Source: an uncultured Bacteroidales bacterium (GTDB taxonomy: Bacteria > Bacteroidota > Bacteroidia > Bacteroidales > Paludibacteraceae). From it: DNA of 48,946 bases. This document shows, in pieces, positions 18,516-27,918 of the stretch (its first letter is position 1; each line of letters starts with the position of its first letter). The position numbers and the translations under genes are program-made. The notes under the pieces are model-generated. The model did no database searches. It was not told the DNA's origin and saw nothing but the letters and a program-made list of their open reading frames with translations. The DNA is taken from contig CADBYS010000023.1 in assembly GCA_902798965.1 (NCBI GenBank), forward strand, positions 1 through 48,946, given 5' to 3'.

Positions 18516-20237
18516 TTATTCTGCCGGAATGATATCTTCCACTTTCATCTGCAGCGATGTGACACCGTTGTAGGTATTCTCTTCAAGGCTGTAGCACACA
18601 TCCACGGCATTGCCGTTTTGGATATACGGCGCCATGTCGCCCTTGCCGAACGCTATGCCGCTGATGGCCATATGGCGGTCGGTGAGATCGAGCTTGAGAT
18701 GTTCGCCGAGCTTCCCCACGCGACGCGTGTAGCGGTTATTGATCAGTGCGCGCGTAACGAACTTGGGATGCGGATTCTGCGGTCCGAAAGGTTCGAGATG
18801 TTTCAACAGGTTGTAGAACTGCTTGTCGATATTACTCAGTTCTATCTCATCCTCGATGCGCAGCACGGGTACTTGCTGCTCGTCGGTGATATGTGCAGCC
18901 ACATACTCCTCAAACCGACGCTTGAACTCGGGCAGATTAGCCGGTAGCATACTCAGCCCGGCAGCAAACATATGTCCGCCGAAGTTAGTGAGCAGATCGC
19001 GGCAGGAATCGATGGCGGTATAGATATCAAATCCTCCTACGCTGCGTGCCGAACCGGCGATGAGACCGTCGTCGGTGTCAGCGAGAACAATAGTAGGTCG
19101 GTAGTAGTTCTCCGTGAGGCGTGAAGCCACTATACCCAGCACGCCACGATGCCATGTCGGACCGTACACCACATTCGTGTGCAAGGTAGCATTGTCGGGG
19201 TCGGCTTCAAGTTGCTGCAAGGCTTCGTGGGTAATCGTTTCGTCCTTCTCCTTGCGCTCGCTATTGAACGACTCAATGGTCTGCGCAATCTCCGTTGCTA
19301 CCGTGGCATCATTGCTTATAAGCAATTCCACCGCCGCTCGTCCGGATTTGATACGTCCGCAGGCATTGAGTCGCGGACCAATACGGTACACAAGATCGGA
19401 CATATTAACAGTCTGTCCTTCCAGACCGTTCATACGCAATAATCCCTGCAATCCTACCGAGGGATGTTTGCTTATCTGCTCTATGCCGAAGTAGGCCAGC
19501 ACGCGGTTCTCGCCCACCAGCGGCACTATATCGGATGCGATAGACATAGCCAGCAGTTCGAGCAACGGAGTGAGCGCCTGCTCAAACGACATGTGATGTG
19601 TCTGAGCATATGCCTGTGCCAGCTTGAATCCCACGCCGCACCCCGACAGTTCCTTGAACGGATAAGGATCGTCCGGCTGCTTGCTGTCCAGCACCGCTAC
19701 GGCTTGCGGTATATCGGTGCCGGGCATATGATGGTCGCAGATGATGAAGTCTATACCGCGCATGCGGGCATACTCCACCTTATCGGCCGACTTAATACCG
19801 CAGTCCAGGGCGATAATAAGGCTGCAACCGTTGGCCTGGGCATAATCCACACCGCGGAACGATATACCGTAACCCTCGGTGTACCGGTCGGGGATATAAT
19901 AATCGATATTCGTATAGAACGAACTGAGGAACCGGTACATCAGCGCCACGGCTGTTGTGCCATCCACATCATAATCGCCGTAGATAAGTATTTTCTCGTT
20001 GCGCTCGATAGCATCGGACAACCGTCGTTCTGCCTCGCGCATACCGAGCATAAGCATCGGATCATGCAACTGATTCATATTAGGATGCACGAATGCCGAA
20101 GCCTGTTCGCGGTTGGTGATCCCTCTGCGCACCAGCAGAGCCGCAGCCATAGGATGGATATGCAGTTCGTCGGCCAAGCGGTCGCGAAGTGCCAGCTGCT
20201 CGTCGGTAAGGGATTGTATCTGCCAGGAATATTTCAT
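18516..20237 (-). CDS. recJ: Single-stranded-DNA-specific 5'-3' exonuclease RecJ
   Basis: 573 residues. RecJ degrades single-stranded DNA 5' to 3' in recombination and mismatch repair. The DHH-family motifs are in order: YGDYDVDGTTAVA (motif I, near residue 87), LDCGIKS (motif II), ICDHHMPG (motif III, the DHH), then GCGVGFKLAQA and the DHHA1 part with GGHMFAAGLSM. The C-terminal OB-like domain ends in MKVEDIIPAE. Start MKYSWQIQSLTDEQ. It is the last gene of the nfeD-floA-amidase-recJ run, 54 bp after the amidase gene. Confidence 0.96.
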   Translation of the reverse strand: MKYSWQIQSLTDEQLALRDRLADELHIHPMAAALLVRRGITNREQASAFVHPNMNQLHDPMLMLGMREAERRLSDAIERNEKILIYGDYDVDGTTAVALMYRFLSSFYTNIDYYIPDRYTEGYGISFRGVDYAQANGCSLIIALDCGIKSADKVEYARMRGIDFIICDHHMPGTDIPQAVAVLDSKQPDDPYPFKELSGCGVGFKLAQAYAQTHHMSFEQALTPLLELLAMSIASDIVPLVGENRVLAYFGIEQISKHPSVGLQGLLRMNGLEGQTVNMSDLVYRIGPRLNACGRIKSGRAAVELLISNDATVATEIAQTIESFNSERKEKDETITHEALQQLEADPDNATLHTNVVYGPTWHRGVLGIVASRLTENYYRPTIVLADTDDGLIAGSARSVGGFDIYTAIDSCRDLLTNFGGHMFAAGLSMLPANLPEFKRRFEEYVAAHITDEQQVPVLRIEDEIELSNIDKQFYNLLKHLEPFGPQNPHPKFVTRALINNRYTRRVGKLGEHLKLDLTDRHMAISGIAFGKGDMAPYIQNGNAVDVCYSLEENTYNGVTSLQMKVEDIIPAE

Positions 20238-20242
20238 GGTTA

Positions 20243-20270
20243 GTCGATAGTCAATAGTCGAAAGTCAAAA
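20243..20270 (-). repeat. Four tandem heptamers between the amidase gene and recJ
   Basis: On the plus strand the units are GTCGATA, GTCAATA, GTCGAAA, GTCAAAA (20243-20270). They differ only at the A/G and T/A positions and end five bases before the recJ start codon on the minus strand. Confidence 0.85.
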
Positions 20271-20291
20271 GCTATTAGTAGTGTGTCAAAA

Positions 20292-21071
20292 TTATTTTAA
20301 GCGAACGAGCTTGCGGTCGGTATCACGCCACAGGGGTAACGCTTCGCGGTAGTGCTTCAATACGGGCATGGACAGGTCGGCAATGCGCGTGCCTTGCTCA
20401 TTGTCCTGAAAACCTAACAACTCCTTGAGTCGCGTATCATAAGCTACGGAGTGACCGTTGTAATGCCATCCTGCCCCATCGTCGCCCACGAGGTTAGCCG
20501 CCACAATGTAACACTGGTTCTCCACAGCGCGCGCAGCCACCAGCACATCCCACATGGCTATACGTGCTTCCGGCCAGTTGGCGCTAACAAGGATAAGGTC
20601 GTAATCATCGCCCCAGACGTTGCGTGCCCACACAGGAAAACGCACATCATAACAGATGAGCATCAGGATCTTCACGCCCTGATAGGTGAAGATAGTACGC
20701 CGGTCGCCGGGCGTGAAGAAACGGTCTTCACCTCCGGTAGCATACAAGTGCCGTTTGTCGGTGAACTGCGGTGCGGCGTTGGGCGAGAGCAGGAACCCGC
20801 GGTTGAACAGCTTGCCGCTGTCGCTGCAGATGAACGTGCCGGCAATAGCCACTCCGCTCTTGTCAGCCACTTGCTGCATGGTACGGATGGTATAGCCGTC
20901 AACCGGCTCTGCGAGCTGCGGACGATCCACACAGAACCCGGTACTGAACATCTCCGGCAGCAACGCCACATCGGCCTCACCGGCCAATGCAGCGATGCGC
21001 TCAGCGGCTGCGCTGACGTTAGCGCGCACATCTCCCCATACGATAGGATACTGTAATACCGCTACTCTCAT
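20292..21071 (-). CDS. Carbon-nitrogen hydrolase, omega-amidase (YafV-like)
   Basis: 259 residues, one nitrilase-fold domain. The catalytic Glu-Lys-Cys triad is visible: E40 in [11 protein letters not shown]106 in FTDKRHLY and C140 in [16 protein letters not shown] is typical of the YafV branch, which hydrolyses 2-oxoglutaramate or 2-oxosuccinamate, clearing transamination by-products; that substrate is inferred from the family. Its start overlaps the floA stop by 4 nt (ATGA), so translation is probably coupled. Confidence 0.9.
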   Translation of the reverse strand: MRVAVLQYPIVWGDVRANVSAAAERIAALAGEADVALLPEMFSTGFCVDRPQLAEPVDGYTIRTMQQVADKSGVAIAGTFICSDSGKLFNRGFLLSPNAAPQFTDKRHLYATGGEDRFFTPGDRRTIFTYQGVKILMLICYDVRFPVWARNVWGDDYDLILVSANWPEARIAMWDVLVAARAVENQCYIVAANLVGDDGAGWHYNGHSVAYDTRLKELLGFQDNEQGTRIADLSMPVLKHYREALPLWRDTDRKLVRLK

Positions 21072-22030
21072 TTCTTGGGTTTGCTGATAGTCTCGCGCAT
21101 AGCGGTATCGGCCTGCATGTTCTGCATGCGGTAGTAATCCATGATGCCGAGATTGCCGTTACGGAACGCTTCCGCCATAGCCTGCGGCACGAGTGCCTCG
21201 GCCTCGATCACCTTGGCGCGTGCCTCCTGAGCCTTGGCCTTCATCTCCTGCTCGTTGGCGATAGCCATTGCACGACGTTCCTCAGCCTTGGCTTGCGCAA
21301 TGTTCTTGTCGGCTTCAGCCTGATCCATCTGCAGCTGGGCACCGATATTCTTGCCCACATCGATATCGGCTATATCGATACTGAGAATCTCAAATGCCGT
21401 ACCGTCGTCCAGACCCTTGGAGAGCACGAGCTTGCTGATACTGTCGGGGTTCTCGAGCACCTGCTTATGGCTCTCGGCACTACCGATTGAGCTTACTATA
21501 CCCTCGCCTACACGTGCCAGGATCGTATCCTCGCCGGCACCGCCTACGAGTTGGCGTATGTTGGCACGTACAGTAACACGTGCCTTGGCAATCAGCTGTA
21601 TACCATCCTTGGCAACCGCGGTTACGGGAGGCGTATCGATCACCTTGGGATTGACGGACATCTGTACCGCCTCGAACACGTCACGACCTGCCAGGTCGAT
21701 AGCCGTAGCCATACCGAACGGCAACTGAATACCTGCCTTACTGGCACTAACCAAAGCATGAACAACACGCTCTATATGTCCGCCGGCCAGATAGTGAGCC
21801 TCCAGACCGTCGCGCTTCACATCTTCCAGTCCGGCCTTGTGTGCCTCAATCAGACAGTTGACAATCTTTGCAGGCGGTACACGGCGAATACGCATCAGGA
21901 ACAACTGCACGAGCGATATACGCACACCGCTCACCTGTGCATTAATCCACAACAGGAAAGGTACGTAGTGGAAAAAGATAATCACCGCAATGGCGATCAG
22001 TACGATCAGTACGATTTGTAACACTTCCAT
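21068..22030 (-). CDS. floA: Flotillin-like protein FloA
   Basis: 320 residues, UPF0365/FloA family. An N-terminal hydrophobic segment (residues about 4-28) anchors it in the inner membrane, an SPFH-like region follows, and the C-terminal third is an Ala/Glu/Lys-rich coiled coil ([18 protein letters not shown]). These proteins form membrane microdomains and help organise membrane protein complexes. The neighbouring nfeD-like gene is the usual operon partner of flotillins, which supports the call. It lies 42 bp after the nfeD-like gene. Confidence 0.95.
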   Translation of the reverse strand: MEVLQIVLIVLIAIAVIIFFHYVPFLLWINAQVSGVRISLVQLFLMRIRRVPPAKIVNCLIEAHKAGLEDVKRDGLEAHYLAGGHIERVVHALVSASKAGIQLPFGMATAIDLAGRDVFEAVQMSVNPKVIDTPPVTAVAKDGIQLIAKARVTVRANIRQLVGGAGEDTILARVGEGIVSSIGSAESHKQVLENPDSISKLVLSKGLDDGTAFEILSIDIADIDVGKNIGAQLQMDQAEADKNIAQAKAEERRAMAIANEQEMKAKAQEARAKVIEAEALVPQAMAEAFRNGNLGIMDYYRMQNMQADTAMRETISKPKK

Positions 22031-22072
22031 AATCTTGTATTTTATAAGTTAAACAATTGGCAGTACGGATAT

Positions 22073-22456
22073 TTACGCTTCAGCGGGTGTTTCCTCCTTG
22101 CTATCGGCAAGCTGCTCTGCCTCTTTCTGCTTTTCAGCATCGTGCTGCAAGCGTGCAATCTTGCCGCCGGGAGGAGCTAACTCCACCTTGTCGTCGATAG
22201 TAGCGTCGAGTCCTATCTTTTCGATGGCACGACTCTTGTAGAAAGCATACACAGCTATTGCCGTGGTAAACAATAAGGCAAAAAACGTGATATGACCGGC
22301 CGTAGCACCGATAGCCATGTAAGCATACACGACTGCGCCGATCATACATCCGCCTCCTGCCACTCCCGCTATTCCGAACCCGGGAATGAGGAAAAGTTCC
22401 AAAACCAGCAACAGGATGCCGGCCAGGGACAGTAGGATGAGAATTACGATATTCAT
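22073..22456 (-). CDS. NfeD-like membrane protein lacking the usual OB-fold domain
   Basis: 127 residues. The N-terminal part has three or so hydrophobic segments (ILLSLAGILLLVLELFLIPG, then a glycine-rich segment, then HITFFALLFTTAIAVYAFY) as in short NfeD proteins. Bacteroides homologues then carry an OB-fold of about 60 residues. Here the soluble tail is instead a short charged stretch (DAEKQKEAEQLADSKEE) ending at residue 127. NfeD partners with flotillins; floA follows directly. It is the first gene after the minus-strand promoter at 22493-22524. Confidence 0.85.
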   Translation of the reverse strand: MNIVILILLSLAGILLLVLELFLIPGFGIAGVAGGGCMIGAVVYAYMAIGATAGHITFFALLFTTAIAVYAFYKSRAIEKIGLDATIDDKVELAPPGGKIARLQHDAEKQKEAEQLADSKEETPAEA

Positions 22457-22492
22457 ATGTGTTGTTGATAGGGTTATTGCAAAAATCGCCTA

Positions 22493-22524
22493 CAAAGTTA
22501 CAACAAATATTGCACATTTCCAAA
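22493..22524 (-). promoter_or_regulatory. Bacteroidetes-type promoter for nfeD-floA-amidase-recJ
   Basis: On the minus strand, TTTG (22524-22521), a 20-nt spacer and TAACTTTG (22500-22493) match the Bacteroidetes -33/-7 consensus exactly. The likely transcription start is about 30 bases before the nfeD-like start codon. Confidence 0.85.
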
Positions 22525-22558
22525 TTTTCGGCAAACAAAATAAAAAAAACGCTCACAA

Positions 22559-22590
22559 TTTGCAAAATTGAAAAATTTATTGTATCTTTG
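22559..22590 (+). promoter_or_regulatory. Bacteroidetes-type promoter for topA
   Basis: TTTG (22559-22562), a 20-nt spacer and TATCTTTG (22583-22590) match the Bacteroidetes -33/-7 consensus. The topA ATG follows at 22633. The divergent nfeD promoter lies 34 bp upstream. Confidence 0.88.
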
Positions 22591-22632
22591 TGGCCGTTTT
22601 TTATGATAATCGCAAAAAAAGCGAAGTTTGGA

Positions 22633-24957
22633 ATGAGTAAAAATTTAGTTATTGTAGAGTCACCGGCTAAGGCCAAAACGATTGAGAAGTTTTTAGGAAC
22701 TGATTACCATGTACTGTCATCGCAGGGACATATCCGCGATATTGAAGGCGTAGGCAAGCACAATATCGGTATCGATTTTGCGCACGACTATGCGCCGAAC
22801 TATGTATTGGAGTCGTCGAAGATGCATCTGATCGATACGCTCCGCAAGGAAGCCGGCAAGGCTGAGACTGTCTGGCTCGCCTCCGATGAGGACCGCGAGG
22901 GAGAAGCCATAGCCTGGCACTTGAAGGAAGTGCTGGGTCTGAAACCCGAACACACCCACCGCATAGCTTTCCATGAGATAACGGAGTCGGCTATCAAAGA
23001 TGCTATTGCTCACCCGCGGGATATAGACTACAATCTGGTCAACGCCCAGCAGGCTCGCCGCGTGCTGGATCGTATAGTAGGTTTTGAACTTAGTCCCGTA
23101 CTGTGGCGCAAGGTTTCTGCCGGACTCAGTGCAGGGCGCGTACAGTCCGTGGCCGTACGTCTGGTGGTGGAACGCGAACGCGAGATAGAGCAGTTCGTGC
23201 CTACAGCGCAGTACAAGGTTTCTGCCGATTTTATCGGTCAAGACCAACAGGGCAATCCGGCCACTCTGCATACCGAACTCAATCACCGCTTCGCTACGGA
23301 AGAGGAGGCTCGACAGTTCTTGAGCGAGTGCACCAACTCGCAGTTCGTTATTCGTTCTATTCAGAAACGTCCCGTACACCGTTCACCGGCTCCTCCGTTC
23401 ACCACCTCGCTGCTGCAACAGGAGGCAGCTCGCAAACTGCACTTCCCCGTATCGAAAACGATGCGATTGGCGCAATCATTGTACGAGGCAGGACGTATCA
23501 CCTATATGCGTACGGACTCCGTTAACCTGTCGTCGCTGGCGCTGAGTACCGCCAAGAAGCAGATTATCGATACCTATGGCGAGAACTACCACAAAGCACG
23601 GCACTACCATACTACCAGCAAGGGAGCGCAGGAAGCCCACGAGGCTATACGCCCCACGTATATCCAGAACGCCTCAGCCGGCAACAACGAGGATGAGCGC
23701 AAGCTGTACGACCTGATCCGCAAACGCACCCTCGCCTCACAGATGGCGGATGCCGAACTGGAGCAGACACGCATAGAGATCAGTGCCGGCACATCGACAT
23801 ATCTGTTCGTAGCCAGCGGCGAAGTGATGCTGTTCGACGGCTTCACACGTGCGTACGTACAATCCTTAGATGATGACGAGCAGCAGGAATCAACAGGTTT
23901 GATGCCCGCCATGACGGAAGGAGCAAACGTGACGATTGACAAATGTATGGCACGCGAGAGTTTCACGGTTGCACCTACACGATACAACGAGGCAACACTG
24001 GTCAAGAAGATGGAGGAACTGGAGATCGGTCGTCCGTCAACCTACGCCACAATCATCGAGACTATCCAGGCACGCGACTACGTGCAGCGCGGAAACGTAC
24101 CCGGGCACAAACGTACGTACAAAACGCTCACCCTGGGCAAGAACGGCACGATTAGCGAGAAGAAACAGCAGGAGAACGTAGGTGCCGAGTCGCAACGACT
24201 GCTGCCTACCGACCTGGGACGGATCACCAACGATTTCCTTGTCGAGCAGTTCCCCGCCATACTCAGCTATGACTTTACCGCCAACGAGGAGCAGAACTTC
24301 GACAAGATTGCCGAAGGCAAAGCCAACTGGACAAAGGTGGTGGATGCTTTCTACAAGACTTTCCATCCGCTTATCAGCAAGGTACCTTCCGGCAAGATTG
24401 CCGGGCGCAGCCTGGGTATAGACCCGCAATCGGGCGAAGAGGTGATAGCCCGCATCACAAAGAACGGCGCGTGCGTGCAGATAGGTAATGCCGAAAACGA
24501 CAAACCACGTTTTGCCTCGCTGCAGAAAGATCAATCCATCTTCACCATCACGCTCGATGAAGCCTTGCAACTATTCGATAAAGCGCTGCCTATCACCCTG
24601 GGCGAACATGAGGGTGAAGAAGTGGTGGTGGCCGACGGCAAGTTCGGACCGTATGTTCGCTTGGGTAAGACCTTTGCCTCCCTGCCGAAAGGTGCTGACC
24701 CCTTCAGCCTGACACTTGAAGAAGCTATAGCACTCGTGGAGCAGAAACAGAACGCCTCGCTGCCCATACACGAATGGGGCGAGATTAAAGTGCTGCGCGG
24801 ACGGTTTGGCGCCTACATCAAGCAGGGCGAGACGAACTACCGCATACCCCGATCCACCGATGTGGAACATATGACGCTCGAGGATGCACAAGCTATCATC
24901 AACGCCGCGCCTGACGAGACACCCAAAGCGCGATTCACACGCAGGAAAAGCAAATAA
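22633..24957 (+). CDS. topA: DNA topoisomerase I (type IA)
   Basis: 774 residues from the ATG at 22633 (MSKNLVIVESPAKAKTIEKFL); the longer open frame upstream crosses the promoter and is not coding. The enzyme relaxes negative supercoils by a transient 5'-phosphotyrosyl break. The Toprim domain has ESPAKAKT and DEDREGEAIAWH, and the active-site region is ITYMRTDSVNLS (Tyr before MRTDS). Zinc fingers are replaced by Toprim C-terminal repeats such as VADGKFGPYVRLGKT and LRGRFGAYIKQGETNYRIP, common in this phylum. It heads the plus-strand run topA-yraN-mnmG-apt-uvrC-tsaE and has its own promoter. Confidence 0.97.
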   Translation: MSKNLVIVESPAKAKTIEKFLGTDYHVLSSQGHIRDIEGVGKHNIGIDFAHDYAPNYVLESSKMHLIDTLRKEAGKAETVWLASDEDREGEAIAWHLKEVLGLKPEHTHRIAFHEITESAIKDAIAHPRDIDYNLVNAQQARRVLDRIVGFELSPVLWRKVSAGLSAGRVQSVAVRLVVEREREIEQFVPTAQYKVSADFIGQDQQGNPATLHTELNHRFATEEEARQFLSECTNSQFVIRSIQKRPVHRSPAPPFTTSLLQQEAARKLHFPVSKTMRLAQSLYEAGRITYMRTDSVNLSSLALSTAKKQIIDTYGENYHKARHYHTTSKGAQEAHEAIRPTYIQNASAGNNEDERKLYDLIRKRTLASQMADAELEQTRIEISAGTSTYLFVASGEVMLFDGFTRAYVQSLDDDEQQESTGLMPAMTEGANVTIDKCMARESFTVAPTRYNEATLVKKMEELEIGRPSTYATIIETIQARDYVQRGNVPGHKRTYKTLTLGKNGTISEKKQQENVGAESQRLLPTDLGRITNDFLVEQFPAILSYDFTANEEQNFDKIAEGKANWTKVVDAFYKTFHPLISKVPSGKIAGRSLGIDPQSGEEVIARITKNGACVQIGNAENDKPRFASLQKDQSIFTITLDEALQLFDKALPITLGEHEGEEVVVADGKFGPYVRLGKTFASLPKGADPFSLTLEEAIALVEQKQNASLPIHEWGEIKVLRGRFGAYIKQGETNYRIPRSTDVEHMTLEDAQAIINAAPDETPKARFTRRKSK

Positions 24958-24966
24958 CCCCACTCC

Positions 24967-25392
24967 ATGGCGTTTCACAATGATATAGGACATTTTGGCG
25001 AAGAGGCAACATGCCGGTACCTGCAAGATCGCGGGTACAAGATTGTGGAACGCAACTGGCGACTTGGGAACATTGAGATAGATATCATCGCCGAGAACGA
25101 TGAGTATGTGGCGTTTGTGGAAGTGAAGACCCGCACAACACGCTTTGCCGATGTCAACCCCGAGCAATATGTGGATGAACACAAGAAGAAGTTCATGACA
25201 GTTGCCGGAAACGGGTACATGAAGCACAATCAGATAACCAAACTGCTGCGGTTTGATATCAGTGGTGTGCTGTGGAACAAAGATACGAATCAGGTAGAAG
25301 AGATCCGGTACTACGAAAATGCTTTTCGCCCCAAAGTGCGAGATATCCATAATGGCACTTTCAACGGACAATGGAAATGGCATCGAAGATAA
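24967..25392 (+). CDS. YraN/UPF0102 family endonuclease-like protein
   Basis: 141 residues, normal for UPF0102. The restriction-endonuclease-like core is intact: GHFGEEATCRYL, NWRLGNIEIDIIAEN (the E and D) and VAFVEVKTRT (the EVK). This places it among Holliday-junction-resolvase-fold proteins; the biological role is not established. It begins 9 bp after topA and 38 bp before mnmG on the same strand. Confidence 0.92.
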   Translation: MAFHNDIGHFGEEATCRYLQDRGYKIVERNWRLGNIEIDIIAENDEYVAFVEVKTRTTRFADVNPEQYVDEHKKKFMTVAGNGYMKHNQITKLLRFDISGVLWNKDTNQVEEIRYYENAFRPKVRDIHNGTFNGQWKWHRR

Positions 25393-25430
25393 GCAGCATC
25401 GAGAATAATCTGAATAGCTATATACAGTAA

Positions 25431-27341
25431 ATGGCTGATTTTGAATATGATATTATTGCTGTAGGCGCAGGACATGCGGGATGTGAAGCAGCTTCGGCAG
25501 CAGCACGTATGGGTAGTCGTACGCTACTGATCACCATGGATATGAATACCATCGGTCAGATGAGCTGCAACCCTGCTGTAGGCGGCATAGCCAAGGGACA
25601 GATAGTGCGCGAGATCGACGCGATGGGCGGACAGATGGGTATAGTGACAGATCGTTCAGCCATACAGTTCAGAATGCTCAACAAGAGCAAAGGTGCTGCC
25701 ATGTGGAGTCCGCGCAGTCAGAGCGACCGCAAGCAGTTCATTCAGCAATGGATCAAAACCCTCAGTTCAACCGACAATCTGCATATCTGGCAAGACGAAG
25801 TAGTAAGTTTACTACTTGATAATCAAAATAATACAACTAACTCTTCATCATTTACACATACCGTCACGGGCGTTGTAACGCGTCTGGGGGTAACCTTCAA
25901 GGCACGTGCCGTGGTACTAACCAACGGAACGTTCTTATCGGGATTATTGCATTTTGGCAGGACACAGATACCGGGCGGTCGCATCGCCGAAAAAGCGAGT
26001 ATCGGTCTTACTGAGCAACTGGTAGCAACGGGATTCATATCGCAACGGATGAAGACCGGTACTCCTGCCCGACTCGACAGACGCAGCATTGACTTTTCAG
26101 TATTGCAGGAACAACCCGGTGACAACACGGAGGAGAAGTTCAGCTACCTGCCTCAGGTACGACGCTGCCTGAAGCAGATGAGCTGCTTCATCACCTACAC
26201 CAACCCCACTACGCACGATATACTTCGTCGCGGGTTGCCTGACTCGCCGCTCTATAACGGACAGATACAAAGTATCGGTCCCCGTTATTGCCCGAGCATA
26301 GAAACAAAGATTGTCACCTTTGCCGACAAGGATCAACACCAGCTCTTCCTGGAACCGGAAGGCGTGGACTCCAACGAGTATTACGTCAACGGTTTCAGTT
26401 CATCCATGCCGTGGCAGATCCAACTCGAAGCCCTGCACAGCGTACGAGGCTTGGAGCATTGCGTGATGTATCGTCCGGGGTATGCTATCGAGTACGACTA
26501 CTTCGATCCCACGCAACTCTATCCTACTCTGGAGACCAAGCTCATACATAACCTGTTTTTTGCAGGACAGATCAACGGCACAACGGGCTACGAGGAAGCA
26601 GCCGGACAAGGACTGATAGCAGGCATCAATGCCCATCAGAACTGTATAGGCGCTGAGCCGCTGGTGCTCAGCCGTGACGAGAGTTATATAGGCGTGCTGA
26701 TAGATGATCTGACACACAAGGGGGTGGATGAACCGTATCGAATGTTCACCTCCCGCGCCGAGTACCGCATACTGCTGCGCCAGGATAATGCTGATGAACG
26801 CCTTACCGAAAAGTCCTACAGCTTGGGTTTGGCTGACGCTGATCGCTATCGCTTATACACTACCAAACGCGAGGCGATAGAGCATATAACCGGGCACTTG
26901 GCAACTACTGCCTGCACTACCCCTGCCTATCGCGCACTGCTGGAGCAGCAGGGCTATGCCGCAAGTTCGGCTCACGGCTCACTGCGGGATATGTTAGCAA
27001 GACCTAATATTACTTTACGGAATATATTGGCTATTGACAACAGCCTACAAGAGATACTGAGTAACCTGCCCGACCGCCGGGACGAGATACTCGACAGCAC
27101 AGAGATCAACATCAAGTATAGCGGCTACATAGCCCGCGAGCGGATGGCAGCCGACAAACTCCGCCGACTGGATACAATCAAAATCCCTGCTACGTTCAAC
27201 TACAACGAGTTGCAGTCGCTATCCACCGAGGCACGACAAAAACTAACCCGGCTGCGTCCGGCTACCATTGGCGACGCTATGCGCATACCGGGAGTGAGTC
27301 CCAACGATATAAATGTGCTGCTGGTGTTGATGGGTAGATAA
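25431..27341 (+). CDS. mnmG: tRNA uridine-34 5-carboxymethylaminomethyl synthesis enzyme MnmG (GidA)
   Basis: 636 residues. With MnmE it adds the cmnm5 group to U34 of certain tRNAs, using FAD, folate and glycine. The FAD dinucleotide motif is GAGHAGCEAASAA near residue 12; CNPAVGGIAKGQIVREIDAMGG and the GidA signature FFAGQINGTTGYEEAAGQG are intact. The C-terminal helical domain ends in RIPGVSPNDINVLLV. The gene often lies near the chromosome origin, and a parS-like site follows its stop codon by two bases. Confidence 0.97.
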   Translation: MADFEYDIIAVGAGHAGCEAASAAARMGSRTLLITMDMNTIGQMSCNPAVGGIAKGQIVREIDAMGGQMGIVTDRSAIQFRMLNKSKGAAMWSPRSQSDRKQFIQQWIKTLSSTDNLHIWQDEVVSLLLDNQNNTTNSSSFTHTVTGVVTRLGVTFKARAVVLTNGTFLSGLLHFGRTQIPGGRIAEKASIGLTEQLVATGFISQRMKTGTPARLDRRSIDFSVLQEQPGDNTEEKFSYLPQVRRCLKQMSCFITYTNPTTHDILRRGLPDSPLYNGQIQSIGPRYCPSIETKIVTFADKDQHQLFLEPEGVDSNEYYVNGFSSSMPWQIQLEALHSVRGLEHCVMYRPGYAIEYDYFDPTQLYPTLETKLIHNLFFAGQINGTTGYEEAAGQGLIAGINAHQNCIGAEPLVLSRDESYIGVLIDDLTHKGVDEPYRMFTSRAEYRILLRQDNADERLTEKSYSLGLADADRYRLYTTKREAIEHITGHLATTACTTPAYRALLEQQGYAASSAHGSLRDMLARPNITLRNILAIDNSLQEILSNLPDRRDEILDSTEINIKYSGYIARERMAADKLRRLDTIKIPATFNYNELQSLSTEARQKLTRLRPATIGDAMRIPGVSPNDINVLLVLMGR

Positions 27342-27343
27342 AA

Positions 27344-27359
27344 TGTTTCACGTGGAACA
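27344..27359. promoter_or_regulatory. parS-like ParB-binding site
   Basis: TGTTTCACGTGGAACA is a 16-bp near-palindrome matching the bacterial parS consensus TGTTTCACGTGAAACA at 15 of 16 positions. It starts three bases after the mnmG stop and overlaps a possible alternative apt start. No second CACGTG site with these flanks was seen in the window. Confidence 0.75.
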
Positions 27360-27372
27360 AAATACAAAACAT

Positions 27373-27912
27373 ATGACTATAGAGCAACTGAAAAAGGACG
27401 TCAGGAACGTACCTGACTTTCCGAAAAAAGGTATCCAATTCAAGGATATCACAACTATCATCAACAACCATGAGGAGCTGTGCTTCATGCGCGACGAGAT
27501 TGCTGCGCTTTACAAGGGCAAAGGCATAACCAAAGTGGTAGGCGTAGAGAGCCGCGGATTCATTCTGGCTCCTGCCGTTGCTATGGAGATAGGTGCAGGA
27601 TTCGTGCCTATCCGCAAGCACAACAAACTGCCGGCCGAGACGATTGAAATACGCTATGCCAAGGAGTACGGTGACGATACCATACAAATACATAAGGATG
27701 CACTCACAGCAGATGATGTAGTGCTAATTCACGATGATATACTGGCTACCGGCGGCTCGATGGCTGCAGCAATTGATTTGGTGCGCAAATTAGGTGTACA
27801 GAAAGTATATGTCAACTGCATCATCGAACTGGAGGGCTTGAACGGACGCCGGTTCCTGGCTGATAAAAATGTGAATATAGATTGCCTGATGAGCATCGAG
27901 GTGGATGAATAA
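27373..27912 (+). CDS. apt: Adenine phosphoribosyltransferase
   Basis: About 179 residues from the ATG at 27373 (MTIEQLKKDVRNVPDFPKKG). It salvages adenine to AMP with PRPP. The core VVGVESRGFILAPAVA and the PRPP loop VVLIHDDILATGGSM are intact. An in-frame ATG at 27343 would add ten residues (MFHVEQNTKH), but these are encoded by the parS-like site and do not resemble the family, so the later start is preferred. It lies just after mnmG and 6 bp before uvrC. Confidence 0.95.
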   Translation: MTIEQLKKDVRNVPDFPKKGIQFKDITTIINNHEELCFMRDEIAALYKGKGITKVVGVESRGFILAPAVAMEIGAGFVPIRKHNKLPAETIEIRYAKEYGDDTIQIHKDALTADDVVLIHDDILATGGSMAAAIDLVRKLGVQKVYVNCIIELEGLNGRRFLADKNVNIDCLMSIEVDE

Positions 27913-27918
27913 CTGCCG

